From positions 1-41,211 of the IMG/VR virus record IMGVR_UViG_3300008220_000016: a DNA stretch of 41,211 nt, one strand, 5' to 3'. Positions 23,935 to 31,866 of this stretch are shown piece after piece. The stretch's first letter is position 1. Each line of letters begins with the position of its first letter. Both the position numbers and the translations under genes were made by a program. The notes beneath the pieces are model-generated. The model did not search any database. It was not told the origin of the DNA and worked only from the letters and a program-made list of their open reading frames with translations. Source of the stretch: a virus.

Positions 23935-25337
23935 AATATTAGATGCTCCATCCATTTCATGATTTCTTGTTTCGTAATTGGACGACTGTTTCCGACGATT
24001 CCCACCTGTATTGCCCCTGCAATATTCCCAATAAGGCCAACGACAGACCCAGGTGCTTTGACGGCAGCCAGGGGTGCAGACCAGGACAAAAATGCGTCGC
24101 CGGCTCCCATCCTGTCCACGGCATGGTTGCTGGCAACTGGAACAATAACCGGTACAAAATCCACTGCCGACATTAGCGTCACTCCTTTGTGCCCCTGGGT
24201 GACTGCAATCATGCTCAAACCCATTCGGATTATTTCCTGTTCCATCAGGAGATAGAGCGACTTACTGGCTTCCCTCCAGGCGAGCCGTAGCTCCTGTTCG
24301 TCCACGACAACATAATCAGCGCTACTCCATTTATGCAAGCTGTTGAAGCCCTGGTTCATCGCATTATTCTGAACCGTCAGCGCTAAGAATTTCGCTTGCC
24401 TGGAAATAGCGTTAGCCTGGCTTGCATCGAAAGCACCGTGCCCGAAATCCGCTACGATGACGTTTTTACCCTTGAAGGATTGTGGCGGAATGATTTCATG
24501 GTGTTCCCCATCCCAGGTGGTTGACTCAAAAACCTTATGAATGAACGTTTTATCAACGAACCTCGTTTTGGTAATATCCTTCAGCCCACCCAGGTGCGTC
24601 GCCTGGTGCGTTCCGGCTGCTTTCATATGGCTGGAAAGCGCATGAATACCGCCGTCATATCGTTCCCTTCCTAATTCTTTCCACGCCACTATCGCTTCTT
24701 TTGCAGATCTTCCCATCGGTTCCACCCAAACGTATTCGTCAGTAATCGCTTCCCCAGCCAAAACAAACTGTTGCGTGAGCGCTTTGAGTAAATAATTTGT
24801 GGTATCTGCTACTTCTTTCCGGACGTTGGCCTGGCTGAACCATTCCAGAAAGTCCTGTGGATATTCCTTATTGATGAATTGCGCCAACCTGGTGCTACTG
24901 TCCAGCATGGACGTGTAGACTACGTTTCCGCCCCACCGGTAAAGTTCCGCAAATTCCAACGCAAAAGCACCGGTCTGGCCACGGTATTCTTCGCCCTTGA
25001 GATAATACCTGGGACGCAGTGTTTCTATAACTTTACAGGCGTTCGCTGTATCGTTCAGGACTACACCGTCCACATCCGCTTGCTGCGCAACCAGGGCTGC
25101 ACGTTTTGCCTGGCCGTTTATCGGCCTGGTTGGGCCTTTTCCTACATGAATATCCGGAGTGATAGACACGACAACATATGGAGCTAATTCTTTCGCCCTG
25201 GCGAACTGTGCCAGGTGGCCTTCATGTAAAATGTCGAATACACCGTGGCAGAGAGCGATTCCGTGGTCGATGAAATTGCTTTTTTCATTGACCCATTTAG
25301 CCAGGTGAATCGGATTATTCCATATCACGCTTTGCAT
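23931..25337 (-). CDS. nucleotidyltransferase-PfkB kinase fusion, HldE-like with reversed domain order, 468 aa
   Basis: Residues 31-41 (HGVFDILHEGH) form the nucleotidyltransferase signature, followed by KGEEYRG near 118. The C-terminal 250 residues are a ribokinase/PfkB-type domain with GAGDAF near 411-416. E. coli HldE, which phosphorylates heptose 7-phosphate at C1 and later makes ADP-heptose, has kinase first and nucleotidyltransferase second; here the order is the opposite. A middle linker (about 180-230) is extra. With GmhA and GmhB it can complete an NDP-heptose route. ATG 25337 has AGGGGA before it. Confidence 0.8.
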   Translation of the reverse strand: MQSVIWNNPIHLAKWVNEKSNFIDHGIALCHGVFDILHEGHLAQFARAKELAPYVVVSITPDIHVGKGPTRPINGQAKRAALVAQQADVDGVVLNDTANACKVIETLRPRYYLKGEEYRGQTGAFALEFAELYRWGGNVVYTSMLDSSTRLAQFINKEYPQDFLEWFSQANVRKEVADTTNYLLKALTQQFVLAGEAITDEYVWVEPMGRSAKEAIVAWKELGRERYDGGIHALSSHMKAAGTHQATHLGGLKDITKTRFVDKTFIHKVFESTTWDGEHHEIIPPQSFKGKNVIVADFGHGAFDASQANAISRQAKFLALTVQNNAMNQGFNSLHKWSSADYVVVDEQELRLAWREASKSLYLLMEQEIIRMGLSMIAVTQGHKGVTLMSAVDFVPVIVPVASNHAVDRMGAGDAFLSWSAPLAAVKAPGSVVGLIGNIAGAIQVGIVGNSRPITKQEIMKWMEHLIL

Positions 25338-25344
25338 AATTCCC

Positions 25345-26493
25345 CTAGACAAAATTGATGTGCATTGGCTGTTTCCCAGCTGGTGCGCCGATGCGCCTAT
25401 CGTGATTCATGTGCCCATCCAATGCTTCATTGACTTTGTGCTGCAAGCACAAACTTCCGCACATTGTTTGAGCGTTGAAATCATCTGAGCCTAAATAACT
25501 CATAACTTCCCAGTACCGCTCGGACTGCCATATGTCATACCAGGATTGCTCCACGATATTTCCGATATGAAATTTGGCATACTTGTCGTTGAATAACATT
25601 CCGCAAGGAGCAACCAGGCCCGAACCGCTAATCTGTATCATGAACGGCGGGCCATAACAGCGCTTGTACGACCTAGTTCCGGCGTCGCCTATTTTAGACC
25701 ACTTGATGACGACATCGTAATCGTCAGTCGATATCTTCTCGGCTTCTGCCAACAGTGGGTACAAGGCGGAATACGCCTGGTAGTCCACGCCCAGGTTCCC
25801 ATCTTCATCGTCGCTACAATGCTTTATGATGGTGTAATCGACACCCAGGGTCTTACCGTGATGCGCCAGGGGTAGCACCTGGTCAATATCCTGGGGCATG
25901 AGAACCATTTGCAGCCCAATCGTTACGCCCAGGTTATCTCGTCTCTTGATTTTTGCTGCGGTTGCTGCGTTGTTGGAAACACGGTAAAAATCTTCTTCTT
26001 TGACGCCCATTATTTCGGCATAGCGCTTTGGTTCCCCACCGCTAAAGTTGAAACGCAAATATGTGAGGTGTGGAAGGATTTGTTCTAGGACTTCCTCGCC
26101 CAGCAGCCAGCCGTTTGTTCCGACAGCCATGCTAATTCCAGCTGCATCGCCCCATTGAATTGTTTTGATAAATGCTTTACTTAAGGTCGATTCGCCATCG
26201 CTAACCAGGCTGATGGCCCTGACGCCCATTCTTTCGCAGTCATCAATGAACCGGCGCATTGTATCCTCGGTAATCACGGAACGGTCATTTTCCTGTAACA
26301 TTGCATAACAAAATCCACAAGCGTAATTACACGCCCTGGTAAGAGCCATGTCGATGGTTATTGGGGCGATACGTTCCCCACGTTCCCAGGCTTCTACTCG
26401 GTCTGGATGCCAGGCTATTTTTGTGCCGTCCAGAACCATTTGAGTGTGGTCGTCAGCCGTAGACAAATCTTGGTGTTGGTTGTGCCTAGCCAT
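25345..26493 (-). CDS. radical SAM enzyme with SPASM-like C-terminus, 382 aa
   Basis: CNYACGFC (Cys 55, 59, 62) is the CX3CX2C site for the SAM-cleaving 4Fe-4S cluster. Later cysteines in RCYGPPF, VAPCGML and the MCGSLC region (about 280-350), with an IGNI...WYDIW segment between, match the SPASM auxiliary-cluster pattern. Enzymes of this kind carry out radical steps on peptides, sugars or alcohols. In a sugar operon a dehydration, epimerisation or deoxygenation is most likely, but the substrate is unknown. It overlaps the small gene upstream by 8 bases. Confidence 0.85.
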   Translation of the reverse strand: MARHNQHQDLSTADDHTQMVLDGTKIAWHPDRVEAWERGERIAPITIDMALTRACNYACGFCYAMLQENDRSVITEDTMRRFIDDCERMGVRAISLVSDGESTLSKAFIKTIQWGDAAGISMAVGTNGWLLGEEVLEQILPHLTYLRFNFSGGEPKRYAEIMGVKEEDFYRVSNNAATAAKIKRRDNLGVTIGLQMVLMPQDIDQVLPLAHHGKTLGVDYTIIKHCSDDEDGNLGVDYQAYSALYPLLAEAEKISTDDYDVVIKWSKIGDAGTRSYKRCYGPPFMIQISGSGLVAPCGMLFNDKYAKFHIGNIVEQSWYDIWQSERYWEVMSYLGSDDFNAQTMCGSLCLQHKVNEALDGHMNHDRRIGAPAGKQPMHINFV

Positions 26494-26710
26494 TCGTTTT
26501 TACTCCTCGCAAACGGTTGCGTAAAGCGTTGATATCACCTTTGGGTTCAAGGAACACTTCGGCCTTTAGCCAACCTGCTTTTCTTAGCATTTTTTCCAGG
26601 TTGAGCAATAAGTGACCTCTTTCAGCTGTTGGCATCGGGTCGGTTTTCACAAACACCTGGTCGCCAACCGTTTTTACAAAATAGATTCCATCCGGCATCA
26701 AGGGTATCAT
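26486..26710 (-). CDS. small protein coupled to the radical SAM gene, 74 aa
   Basis: The ATG at 26710 overlaps the upstream stop (TGATG), and the 3' end overlaps the radical SAM start. The product has a beta-hairpin-like start (GIYFVKTVGDQVFVKTD), a helix (LLLNLEKMLRKAGW) and a basic end. It could be an accessory for the radical SAM enzyme or the thiamine enzyme. It does not look like a cysteine-rich or glycine-rich peptide precursor. No family is recognised. Confidence 0.55.
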   Translation of the reverse strand: MIPLMPDGIYFVKTVGDQVFVKTDPMPTAERGHLLLNLEKMLRKAGWLKAEVFLEPKGDINALRNRLRGVKTNG

Positions 26711-27699
26711 CAAAACGGCCCGTCCTTTGGATGAGCTACACCTGGGGTGGACGGTTCCTCTCCCTGGGCTTGTTCCAACCCAAGCAACTTGCAAGCCGCC
26801 TGTATGACGTCATAATGAGACGGATACCAAATCGGTTCCAGCGCTTGCGACGTGGGTAGTGGCCAGGGTGGAGGAGAAACGATAGTTGTCATAATTTCAC
26901 CTGGTAATTTTTGCAGAAACGCATGGCTTATGTCTATCGCAATACCATTATTCTCTACGTCGACTAAAACGATTTTGTCCGATTCTACATCCAGTCCTTT
27001 CATAATAAACTCAAGGCCCCATAAACTGACCCTGGCTGGTAGGCCCATCTTGTTGAGCAACTTTCCAGCTGCGATTGTTTCTATCGCTGCCCCAGAGATA
27101 CCTACCAAGTCCACAACAGGGTTTTCCGGTTGCTCATAAATGAAATCCTCGTCCTCTTTGTCAAATAGGCTTCTATGCTCCAGGATGACGCTAACTCCTT
27201 CCATTCTGAGCGCCAGGGCTAAACTATCTTTAGCGTCACCTGGGGTAATAGGAGCAAAGGCGTGTACGCCTGGAATCCTGGCTAACATTCCTAAAAATGC
27301 CTGGCTGTGCTGAGGCCCTTGACCCCAGCCCTTTCCAATAATCGCCCGAATAATGATTGTTGGTGTTTCCACCAAACTTGTATGATGTGTTATTTTCCAT
27401 TTCGCTGCGGTGTTGACTAAATGTTCCATCGTCAGCATCAGGAAATCAGCCCTGGCGTGAACTAAGATGGGTTTGTACCCATTCAACGCCATTCCCCAAA
27501 TCGCTCCTGTTAGCATGTTCTCTGACAACGGAGTTTCCCATACCCGACCAGGGAACAAATCGTGCGCTAACTTGGTTGTGCCAAATATTCCTTTTTCGTC
27601 GCAAACGCCCACTCCTAGAACAACGATGTTCGGGTCGTTTTCCATTTCCTGGGCGATAGATTCTGCTATTGCATCTTTGTATTTCATGGTACTGGCCAT
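26710..27699 (-). CDS. thiamine-diphosphate enzyme, E1 beta-type subunit, 329 aa
   Basis: It matches the beta subunit of 2-oxoacid dehydrogenase E1 (pyrimidine-binding plus transketolase C-terminal domains). TPLSE carries the conserved Glu near residue 60 that activates thiamine, and GKGWGQGPQHSQ (122-133) is the E1 beta signature. It pairs with the alpha subunit upstream, overlapping its end by 16 bases. ATG 27699 has a weak GGA box; ATG 27687 (ATGA overlap) is possible. No E2 or E3 gene is present, so a normal dehydrogenase complex is unlikely; carboligation onto a sugar is a reasonable guess. Confidence 0.85.
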   Translation of the reverse strand: MASTMKYKDAIAESIAQEMENDPNIVVLGVGVCDEKGIFGTTKLAHDLFPGRVWETPLSENMLTGAIWGMALNGYKPILVHARADFLMLTMEHLVNTAAKWKITHHTSLVETPTIIIRAIIGKGWGQGPQHSQAFLGMLARIPGVHAFAPITPGDAKDSLALALRMEGVSVILEHRSLFDKEDEDFIYEQPENPVVDLVGISGAAIETIAAGKLLNKMGLPARVSLWGLEFIMKGLDVESDKIVLVDVENNGIAIDISHAFLQKLPGEIMTTIVSPPPWPLPTSQALEPIWYPSHYDVIQAACKLLGLEQAQGEEPSTPGVAHPKDGPF

Positions 27700-28592
27700 T
27701 CTGCTTTTTCCGCCAGGAGAAAAGCGTATTCGATGTCAAGGAAGTTCCGGCTAACAAGATCTTGCCGGTCATCAACCATCCCAAGCGCATTTTCGACCTC
27801 ATCACGTTGCTGGTAGCGCTCCAGGTAGTCATCGCTCCTGTGCCTGGTCAGGCCCAACTCCTCATCCAGTTCTGGCCCGACGTGCGTATACCACCGGTCT
27901 GTTTGGACTCGAATAAATGCTGGTAGATTGTGCAGGGCCGTTTCAGTTGTTTCAAACACTTCAGTTACGGAGTGCGTGATATCATACGCTCGTAATCCGA
28001 GTAACGTAGCCAGGGCTGCCCAATTTCCTGGTTCCCTTTGCCTGTCTGCGATAGGCGTCTGTGTCGCCAGACCATTGTCCTCCATCACGAACAAAATTGG
28101 CAAACCCCACAACCCTGCTATATGCAAGGATTCGTACACTTGGCCGGTTTCCATTGCTGCGTCGCCCATAAATACACAGCTGACATTCGGGCTTCCAGAA
28201 TGCTTCATCGCCATCGCTGCGCCAACCGCAACAGGCACGGCTGAGCCAACAATCGCAGAGGTTCCCATAAACCTCACCCTTTCATCCACCAGGTGCATAG
28301 ACCCACCCCAGCCACCTGCGCATCCTGTGGCTTTGCCGTACAACTCAGCGATAAGCCCATCCAGGCTTCCTCCTTTCGCCAGGTAGTGAGCGTGGCATCG
28401 ATGGTTGGAATACACCTGGGCGTCCTGTGGTAATGCCATTGATACGCCAACTGCTACGGATTCCTGGCCGATGGACAAGTGCGTGGGAGTCCGCATTTTA
28501 CCGTCTTTGTAATGGCTTGCTATCGCTTCTTCCGTAGCCCGAATCAGGTGCATTTGTTGGGCTGCCGTTTCCCAATCGAACTCAGGCATCAT
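27684..28592 (-). CDS. thiamine-diphosphate enzyme, E1 alpha-type subunit, 302 aa
   Basis: The sequence follows the E1 alpha family: THLSIGQESVAVG (37-49), SNHRCHAHYLAKGG (62-75), GGWGGSMHL (93-101) and the thiamine-binding stretch from GDAAMETG (143-150) to EDN (171-173). The usual GDG is GDA here, as in some sugar-cluster homologues. In heterotetrameric E1 enzymes alpha and beta share the active site. The length of 302 is shorter than mitochondrial E1 alpha, with no targeting or regulatory loop. Its start overlaps the stop of the 78-residue gene upstream. Confidence 0.85.
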   Translation of the reverse strand: MMPEFDWETAAQQMHLIRATEEAIASHYKDGKMRTPTHLSIGQESVAVGVSMALPQDAQVYSNHRCHAHYLAKGGSLDGLIAELYGKATGCAGGWGGSMHLVDERVRFMGTSAIVGSAVPVAVGAAMAMKHSGSPNVSCVFMGDAAMETGQVYESLHIAGLWGLPILFVMEDNGLATQTPIADRQREPGNWAALATLLGLRAYDITHSVTEVFETTETALHNLPAFIRVQTDRWYTHVGPELDEELGLTRHRSDDYLERYQQRDEVENALGMVDDRQDLVSRNFLDIEYAFLLAEKAEWPVP

Positions 28593-28825
28593 AGGATAAC
28601 GACCGTTTTGCAGTATTCCAGGACTGCACTACTATCCAGGGTTCCAGCCAGGCGCTGTAACACCTCCCCTGGTGGAACAATAGCCATGTGACGTATTCGG
28701 TTGCGCCGGTCATGTATGACAAGCCCTTCTGCCGGTCGTATCTCGCCGAGCTTTTCGCTCTGGTGTAACTGACCGTCTAAACTGCAACCGCAATAAATAC
28801 TGGTTCCTGTACCTGGGTTGTCCAT
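28589..28825 (-). CDS. small hypothetical protein ahead of the E1 genes, 78 aa
   Basis: ATG 28825 has a very strong AAGGAGG site. The 78-residue product has a YCGCS motif early and a mixed alpha/beta remainder (GEIRPAEGLVIHDRRNR). It is coupled to E1 alpha by TGATG overlap. A structural or regulatory partner for the enzymes downstream is possible; no family is recognised. Confidence 0.5.
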   Translation of the reverse strand: MDNPGTGTSIYCGCSLDGQLHQSEKLGEIRPAEGLVIHDRRNRIRHMAIVPPGEVLQRLAGTLDSSAVLEYCKTVVIL

Positions 28826-28826
28826 T

Positions 28827-29777
28827 TTATCCTCCTTGGTTAGTCCACCGTAATTGACCGTCGGTGATTTGGACAGCTGATTTTGGCTTTACACCCCAAA
28901 CCGCTGCCCTGGCTGCATCCGTGAATGGCAAGTATTCACCATCTAGAACATTCCTTTCGTCGTAGGGAGGAACAGGTTTTCTATCTGGTGGCTTGTTTCG
29001 GTTTTTGTTGATATTATCCCAATGCTCCATCCGGTCTTTTATCGACATTCGGTTAGATGCCAGGGGATAATGTGGCTGGCTGCTTACTTGCAGCTGGATG
29101 TTCGTGTCAACATAGGGCCGATGTCCGTACCGCCAAAGAGTTTGAAAATGATATCCTTCATCGGCCCCAATAGCATCACCCCAGAACCTTGGGCCAACGC
29201 AGTTGAAAACATTTGTCATAAATAACAGCATTGACAAAACCGTCCACCTGGCTGGTTTCAGCCCTGTGTTTTCTTTCAAATCGGTCGGCCCATAGAGCGG
29301 TTTGCCGGTTCCTGGTTCTCTTACCATTGGAGCGACGATTGGCATTCCCCAGGACAAAAGCCGCACCAGGCAATCCTTTTCCGGTAAAACATCGTTGTCC
29401 AAATACAGAAGGTTTTCGTACCCTTCGTTCTGAGCCATGATAATTGCTTCGTTTCGCATCGTGCCCAGGGCGTCATACGGTTCGAAACACCGGTCTTGGA
29501 TTTCGGACAAAGCACAATACACCCCAACCTTGTTGGTGTATTCCAGCATGTCGCAAACCTTCTGCCAACTACCTGGCCCCCAGTGGTAACCCATACCAAC
29601 AACGAGAACCGAGTTTGGGCGGATATGGGGCCAGCGTTTATCGCCAAATCTCATAATAAAGTCTCGCTCTTGGTCTGTGGCATAGGTGCGAGTCTGAATG
29701 TAGCGGTGGGAATCTGTAACAGGTTCCATCGGACGAATCCAAAGACTCGTGCCGTCGTTTTTGTACTTATCGGCCAT
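28827..29777 (-). CDS. GT-A type glycosyltransferase, 316 aa
   Basis: LLYLDNDVLPE (123-133) is a DxD-type metal and nucleotide-sugar site, preceded by a MRNEAIIMAQNEGYENLL helix-strand typical of GT-A folds. Later residues (NVFNCVGPRFWGDAIGADEGYHF) include an acidic segment where the catalytic base often lies. No membrane segment is seen, so it acts in the cytosol or at the inner membrane face. It lies next to the cassette making a heptose-type donor, so it probably transfers that sugar. The acceptor is unknown. Confidence 0.75.
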   Translation of the reverse strand: MADKYKNDGTSLWIRPMEPVTDSHRYIQTRTYATDQERDFIMRFGDKRWPHIRPNSVLVVGMGYHWGPGSWQKVCDMLEYTNKVGVYCALSEIQDRCFEPYDALGTMRNEAIIMAQNEGYENLLYLDNDVLPEKDCLVRLLSWGMPIVAPMVREPGTGKPLYGPTDLKENTGLKPARWTVLSMLLFMTNVFNCVGPRFWGDAIGADEGYHFQTLWRYGHRPYVDTNIQLQVSSQPHYPLASNRMSIKDRMEHWDNINKNRNKPPDRKPVPPYDERNVLDGEYLPFTDAARAAVWGVKPKSAVQITDGQLRWTNQGG

Positions 29778-29815
29778 ATGACCTCACTTTCGGCAGTTAC
29801 TCCGCCTGGTTTACG

Positions 29816-29974
29816 TTATCTTCTTCGTTTAGCTATTCTATATCCTGATTTACGAGCTTTGGAAATAGAAATCGCTCGTTCCTGGCGCACGGCTGATGCT
29901 TTGCTCCTATGCTTACCCAGGGTTTGCCCTGATTTGGAAATAAGCCGATATCCGCTTTTCGATTTCCTAATCAT
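29816..29974 (-). CDS. small basic protein, 52 aa
   Basis: ATG 29974 has AGGAG five bases upstream; the longer frame is open by chance. The product (MIRKSKSGYRLISKSGQTLG start) contains the GYRLxSKxGxxLG...SKxxAxxRE pattern of a tiny protein found in many phages. Its role is unknown, and nucleic-acid or ribosome contact is a guess from its charge. It lies between the membrane genes and the glycosyltransferase. Confidence 0.65.
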   Translation of the reverse strand: MIRKSKSGYRLISKSGQTLGKHRSKASAVRQERAISISKARKSGYRIAKRRR

Positions 29975-29981
29975 TATACTC

Positions 29982-31274
29982 CTAGCTTGTTGCTGGCTCA
30001 GATATGGAAACTTCCACATTATCTTCGATTGTGATGTTAGCTCCTGTGACGTTAGTCGCAACGGTAAATTCTTTCGTGGAGAAACCGTCTCCCATGCCCA
30101 CCTCATTTAATAAAATTTCAAGCGTTCCGATTGTCATTTTTGAAAGCACACAGGGGCCACCTTTCGTCCAAAGATTGCTCAAGGTCAGCTTATCCACCTT
30201 ACCATTTACGCCAGAGGACGGAGCTTGAATCCAAATCCTATCATAAGTGCCGCCTGCGGTTTCGAGTTTTTCTGCTTGGTGATGACCACCGGAAATCGCC
30301 AGCATCCTTGACGTGCCAGGACTAGGCGCAATGCTAATTCCATCGGCCGCATTTCCACGGATTATAATCGTATGAGCCTGAATATCTGATAGTTCTAATT
30401 TCTTGCAACGACTCTTTTCAAAGATTAGATGCCCCACCTCTAGCCGTGTCGCAGTAAACCCACTCGATGCCCCGACCCCACCTATCTCAACAGCGTTCTG
30501 AACGCCGGAAGGCAACGCTGAACCGGTAAAAGCCGTCCCGATACTTACATCCTTGATGGTAATTTCTCGGACAGGAGTCGACCCCAGGTCAATTCTTAAG
30601 GTGTTATATTCTTCCGACCATTCAATAGGGGTATCCAAAATTGGTGCTGCGGCAGAGTAGACCCCTGAGTCGCCCCGACTAAAGGACTTCCCTTCCATCA
30701 CCTCGTTTACAACTACACCTCCACCAACAGCGGAGCCGGCAAATAATATCGTCATGGCCATCTGGGGAGAGAACCCCATCGCACGGAGTAACGAAAAAGG
30801 AGACTTGATAATCTGAAAGGTGGTTTTCCACTTTTGACTTTCCGATTGTAGGTACTCGACTTTCGCCAGGAACCAATCACGAAACCGAATAATACCTTTG
30901 TAGAATGCAACAGGGGAGCGAAACATTTGTTTCGGGGATTTGCGGTATAACCAACGGATTCCTCGCCCTGGGTATCGCAGGGGAATAAGCAACAACCGTC
31001 GCATCAATAACAAGCCGAGTACGATGCCACCGATTGAGACAATAAGCCCATTCATTCCAGTGCTTGAAACAGGATAAACTATATCCTCAACCAAAGGCCC
31101 GCCCAAATTAGCCATCTGGAATAACATCATGCCATAGGTCGTGGCTGCCAGGGCTAGAAGCCCGATTGGCATCAAAAGCAAACCAACGGTAAATTCCAAA
31201 ACCTTGAGAACATTCAGAAGTCTTGACCTGGTGAATAAACCTCTCACATTGAACAATGCTCTCATTCGTTTCAT
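29982..31274 (-). CDS. membrane protein with beta-helix-like C-terminal half, 430 aa
   Basis: Residues about 25-50 and 73-97 are strong membrane segments, and a third hydrophobic stretch lies near 175-192. The linker between is highly basic and aromatic (RGIRWLYRKSPKQMFRSP). From about 220 on the protein is beta-rich with regular short strands (LEVGHLIFEK, LELSDIQAHTIII, KLTLSNLW) like a parallel beta-helix. No known family is recognised. A surface anchor, superinfection-exclusion or lysis-related role is possible. It is directly preceded by two smaller membrane genes. Confidence 0.55.
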   Translation of the reverse strand: MKRMRALFNVRGLFTRSRLLNVLKVLEFTVGLLLMPIGLLALAATTYGMMLFQMANLGGPLVEDIVYPVSSTGMNGLIVSIGGIVLGLLLMRRLLLIPLRYPGRGIRWLYRKSPKQMFRSPVAFYKGIIRFRDWFLAKVEYLQSESQKWKTTFQIIKSPFSLLRAMGFSPQMAMTILFAGSAVGGGVVVNEVMEGKSFSRGDSGVYSAAAPILDTPIEWSEEYNTLRIDLGSTPVREITIKDVSIGTAFTGSALPSGVQNAVEIGGVGASSGFTATRLEVGHLIFEKSRCKKLELSDIQAHTIIIRGNAADGISIAPSPGTSRMLAISGGHHQAEKLETAGGTYDRIWIQAPSSGVNGKVDKLTLSNLWTKGGPCVLSKMTIGTLEILLNEVGMGDGFSTKEFTVATNVTGANITIEDNVEVSISEPATS

Positions 31275-31580
31275 CTAATTACCGTAACCTCCATATTCCC
31301 GACGTTCTCCAGACGGTAATAATCCTGATGCGTTCAAGTCTCTCAACACATCCGCAAACCCACCGTGGTCGCTCATAATTGTACGCATTTCGTTTTCCAT
31401 AACTGCCTGGTTTTCCTGTAACTCTTTTATCTCATCCTGCATTTCCCCAATATATTCCACGCTGGCTTCTAACTGCCCTACCGTAGAATCCAACTGAGCT
31501 ACGTACCAGATAATGCCAAAGGCTTGCGCTATAATCAACGCTACTGCTGCTATCGGTAATTTTATATTTGATAAATCCAT
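31275..31580 (-). CDS. single-span membrane protein with periplasmic-type coiled coil, 101 aa
   Basis: I use ATG 31580, overlapping the upstream stop (TAATG). Residues 8-28 (LPIAAVALIIAQAFGIIWYVA) form one membrane span. Residues about 30-70 form a coiled coil (EASVEYIGEMQDEIKELQENQ), and the tail is Gly-rich. This build resembles i-spanins or holin-associated proteins, but no endolysin is present in the window to confirm a lysis cassette. Confidence 0.6.
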   Translation of the reverse strand: MDLSNIKLPIAAVALIIAQAFGIIWYVAQLDSTVGQLEASVEYIGEMQDEIKELQENQAVMENEMRTIMSDHGGFADVLRDLNASGLLPSGERREYGGYGN

Positions 31581-31732
31581 TATTCGGCTTCCAAGACCTT
31601 CATTCCCAATGCAATAATTCCCCCGACGCAACCCGAGGCAATTTCGTTGAAGCCAGCCCAAATTCCAACGCATGACAATACGCCGAGAACTACAATGGCT
31701 AGGAAGATTTGAGGTCTTAGCTTACCAATCAT
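31580..31732 (-). CDS. two-span small membrane protein, holin-like, 50 aa
   Basis: The ATG at 31732 follows GGAGG by 4 bases and reads 50 residues to TAA 31582-31580. Residues 9-27 (IFLAIVVLGVLSCVGIWAG) and 30-46 are hydrophobic, a hairpin of two short spans with charged ends. Size and topology fit a small holin, and it is the first gene after a strong promoter. Without an adjacent endolysin this stays a candidate. Confidence 0.55.
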   Translation of the reverse strand: MIGKLRPQIFLAIVVLGVLSCVGIWAGFNEIASGCVGGIIALGMKVLEAE

Positions 31733-31755
31733 AACACCTCCGATAAAACAGAAAG

Positions 31756-31785
31756 ATTATGCCTCACGGAAGTCATAGCTGTCAA
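31756..31785 (-). promoter_or_regulatory. strong sigma70-type promoter for the membrane and sugar operon
   Basis: On the minus strand a perfect TTGACA (31785-31780) and CATAAT (31761-31756) are spaced by 18 bases, 24 bases ahead of the ATG at 31732. It lies just past the terminator at 31814-31859, so it begins a new transcript. Downstream genes are tightly packed to 20949, so it may drive the whole cassette. Confidence 0.75.
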
Positions 31786-31813
31786 TCGAGCGCTAGCCAG
31801 GGGGGAGCAAGCG

Positions 31814-31859
31814 CAAAAAAAGAACCACGGTGAGAGGATAGGTTCCGCACCGTGGCTCT
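31814..31859 (-). terminator. intrinsic terminator of the 32-33 kb small-gene operon
   Basis: Arms at 31821-31832 and 31848-31859 pair over 12 bases with one mismatch (core CCACGGTG / CACCGTGG), and the minus strand continues into a run of seven Ts. It separates the early-type genes on its right from the promoter on its left. Confidence 0.85.
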
Positions 31860-31866
31860 GTTGCGT

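Noticed and set aside
26486-26710. The small gene beside the radical SAM enzyme as a RiPP precursor peptide.
   Set aside because: It has no leader-core pattern, no cysteine or glycine cluster and no protease or exporter nearby.
29496-30110. A 204-codon plus-strand frame across the glycosyltransferase and the basic protein.
   Set aside because: No start signal, and it runs antisense to two supported genes.
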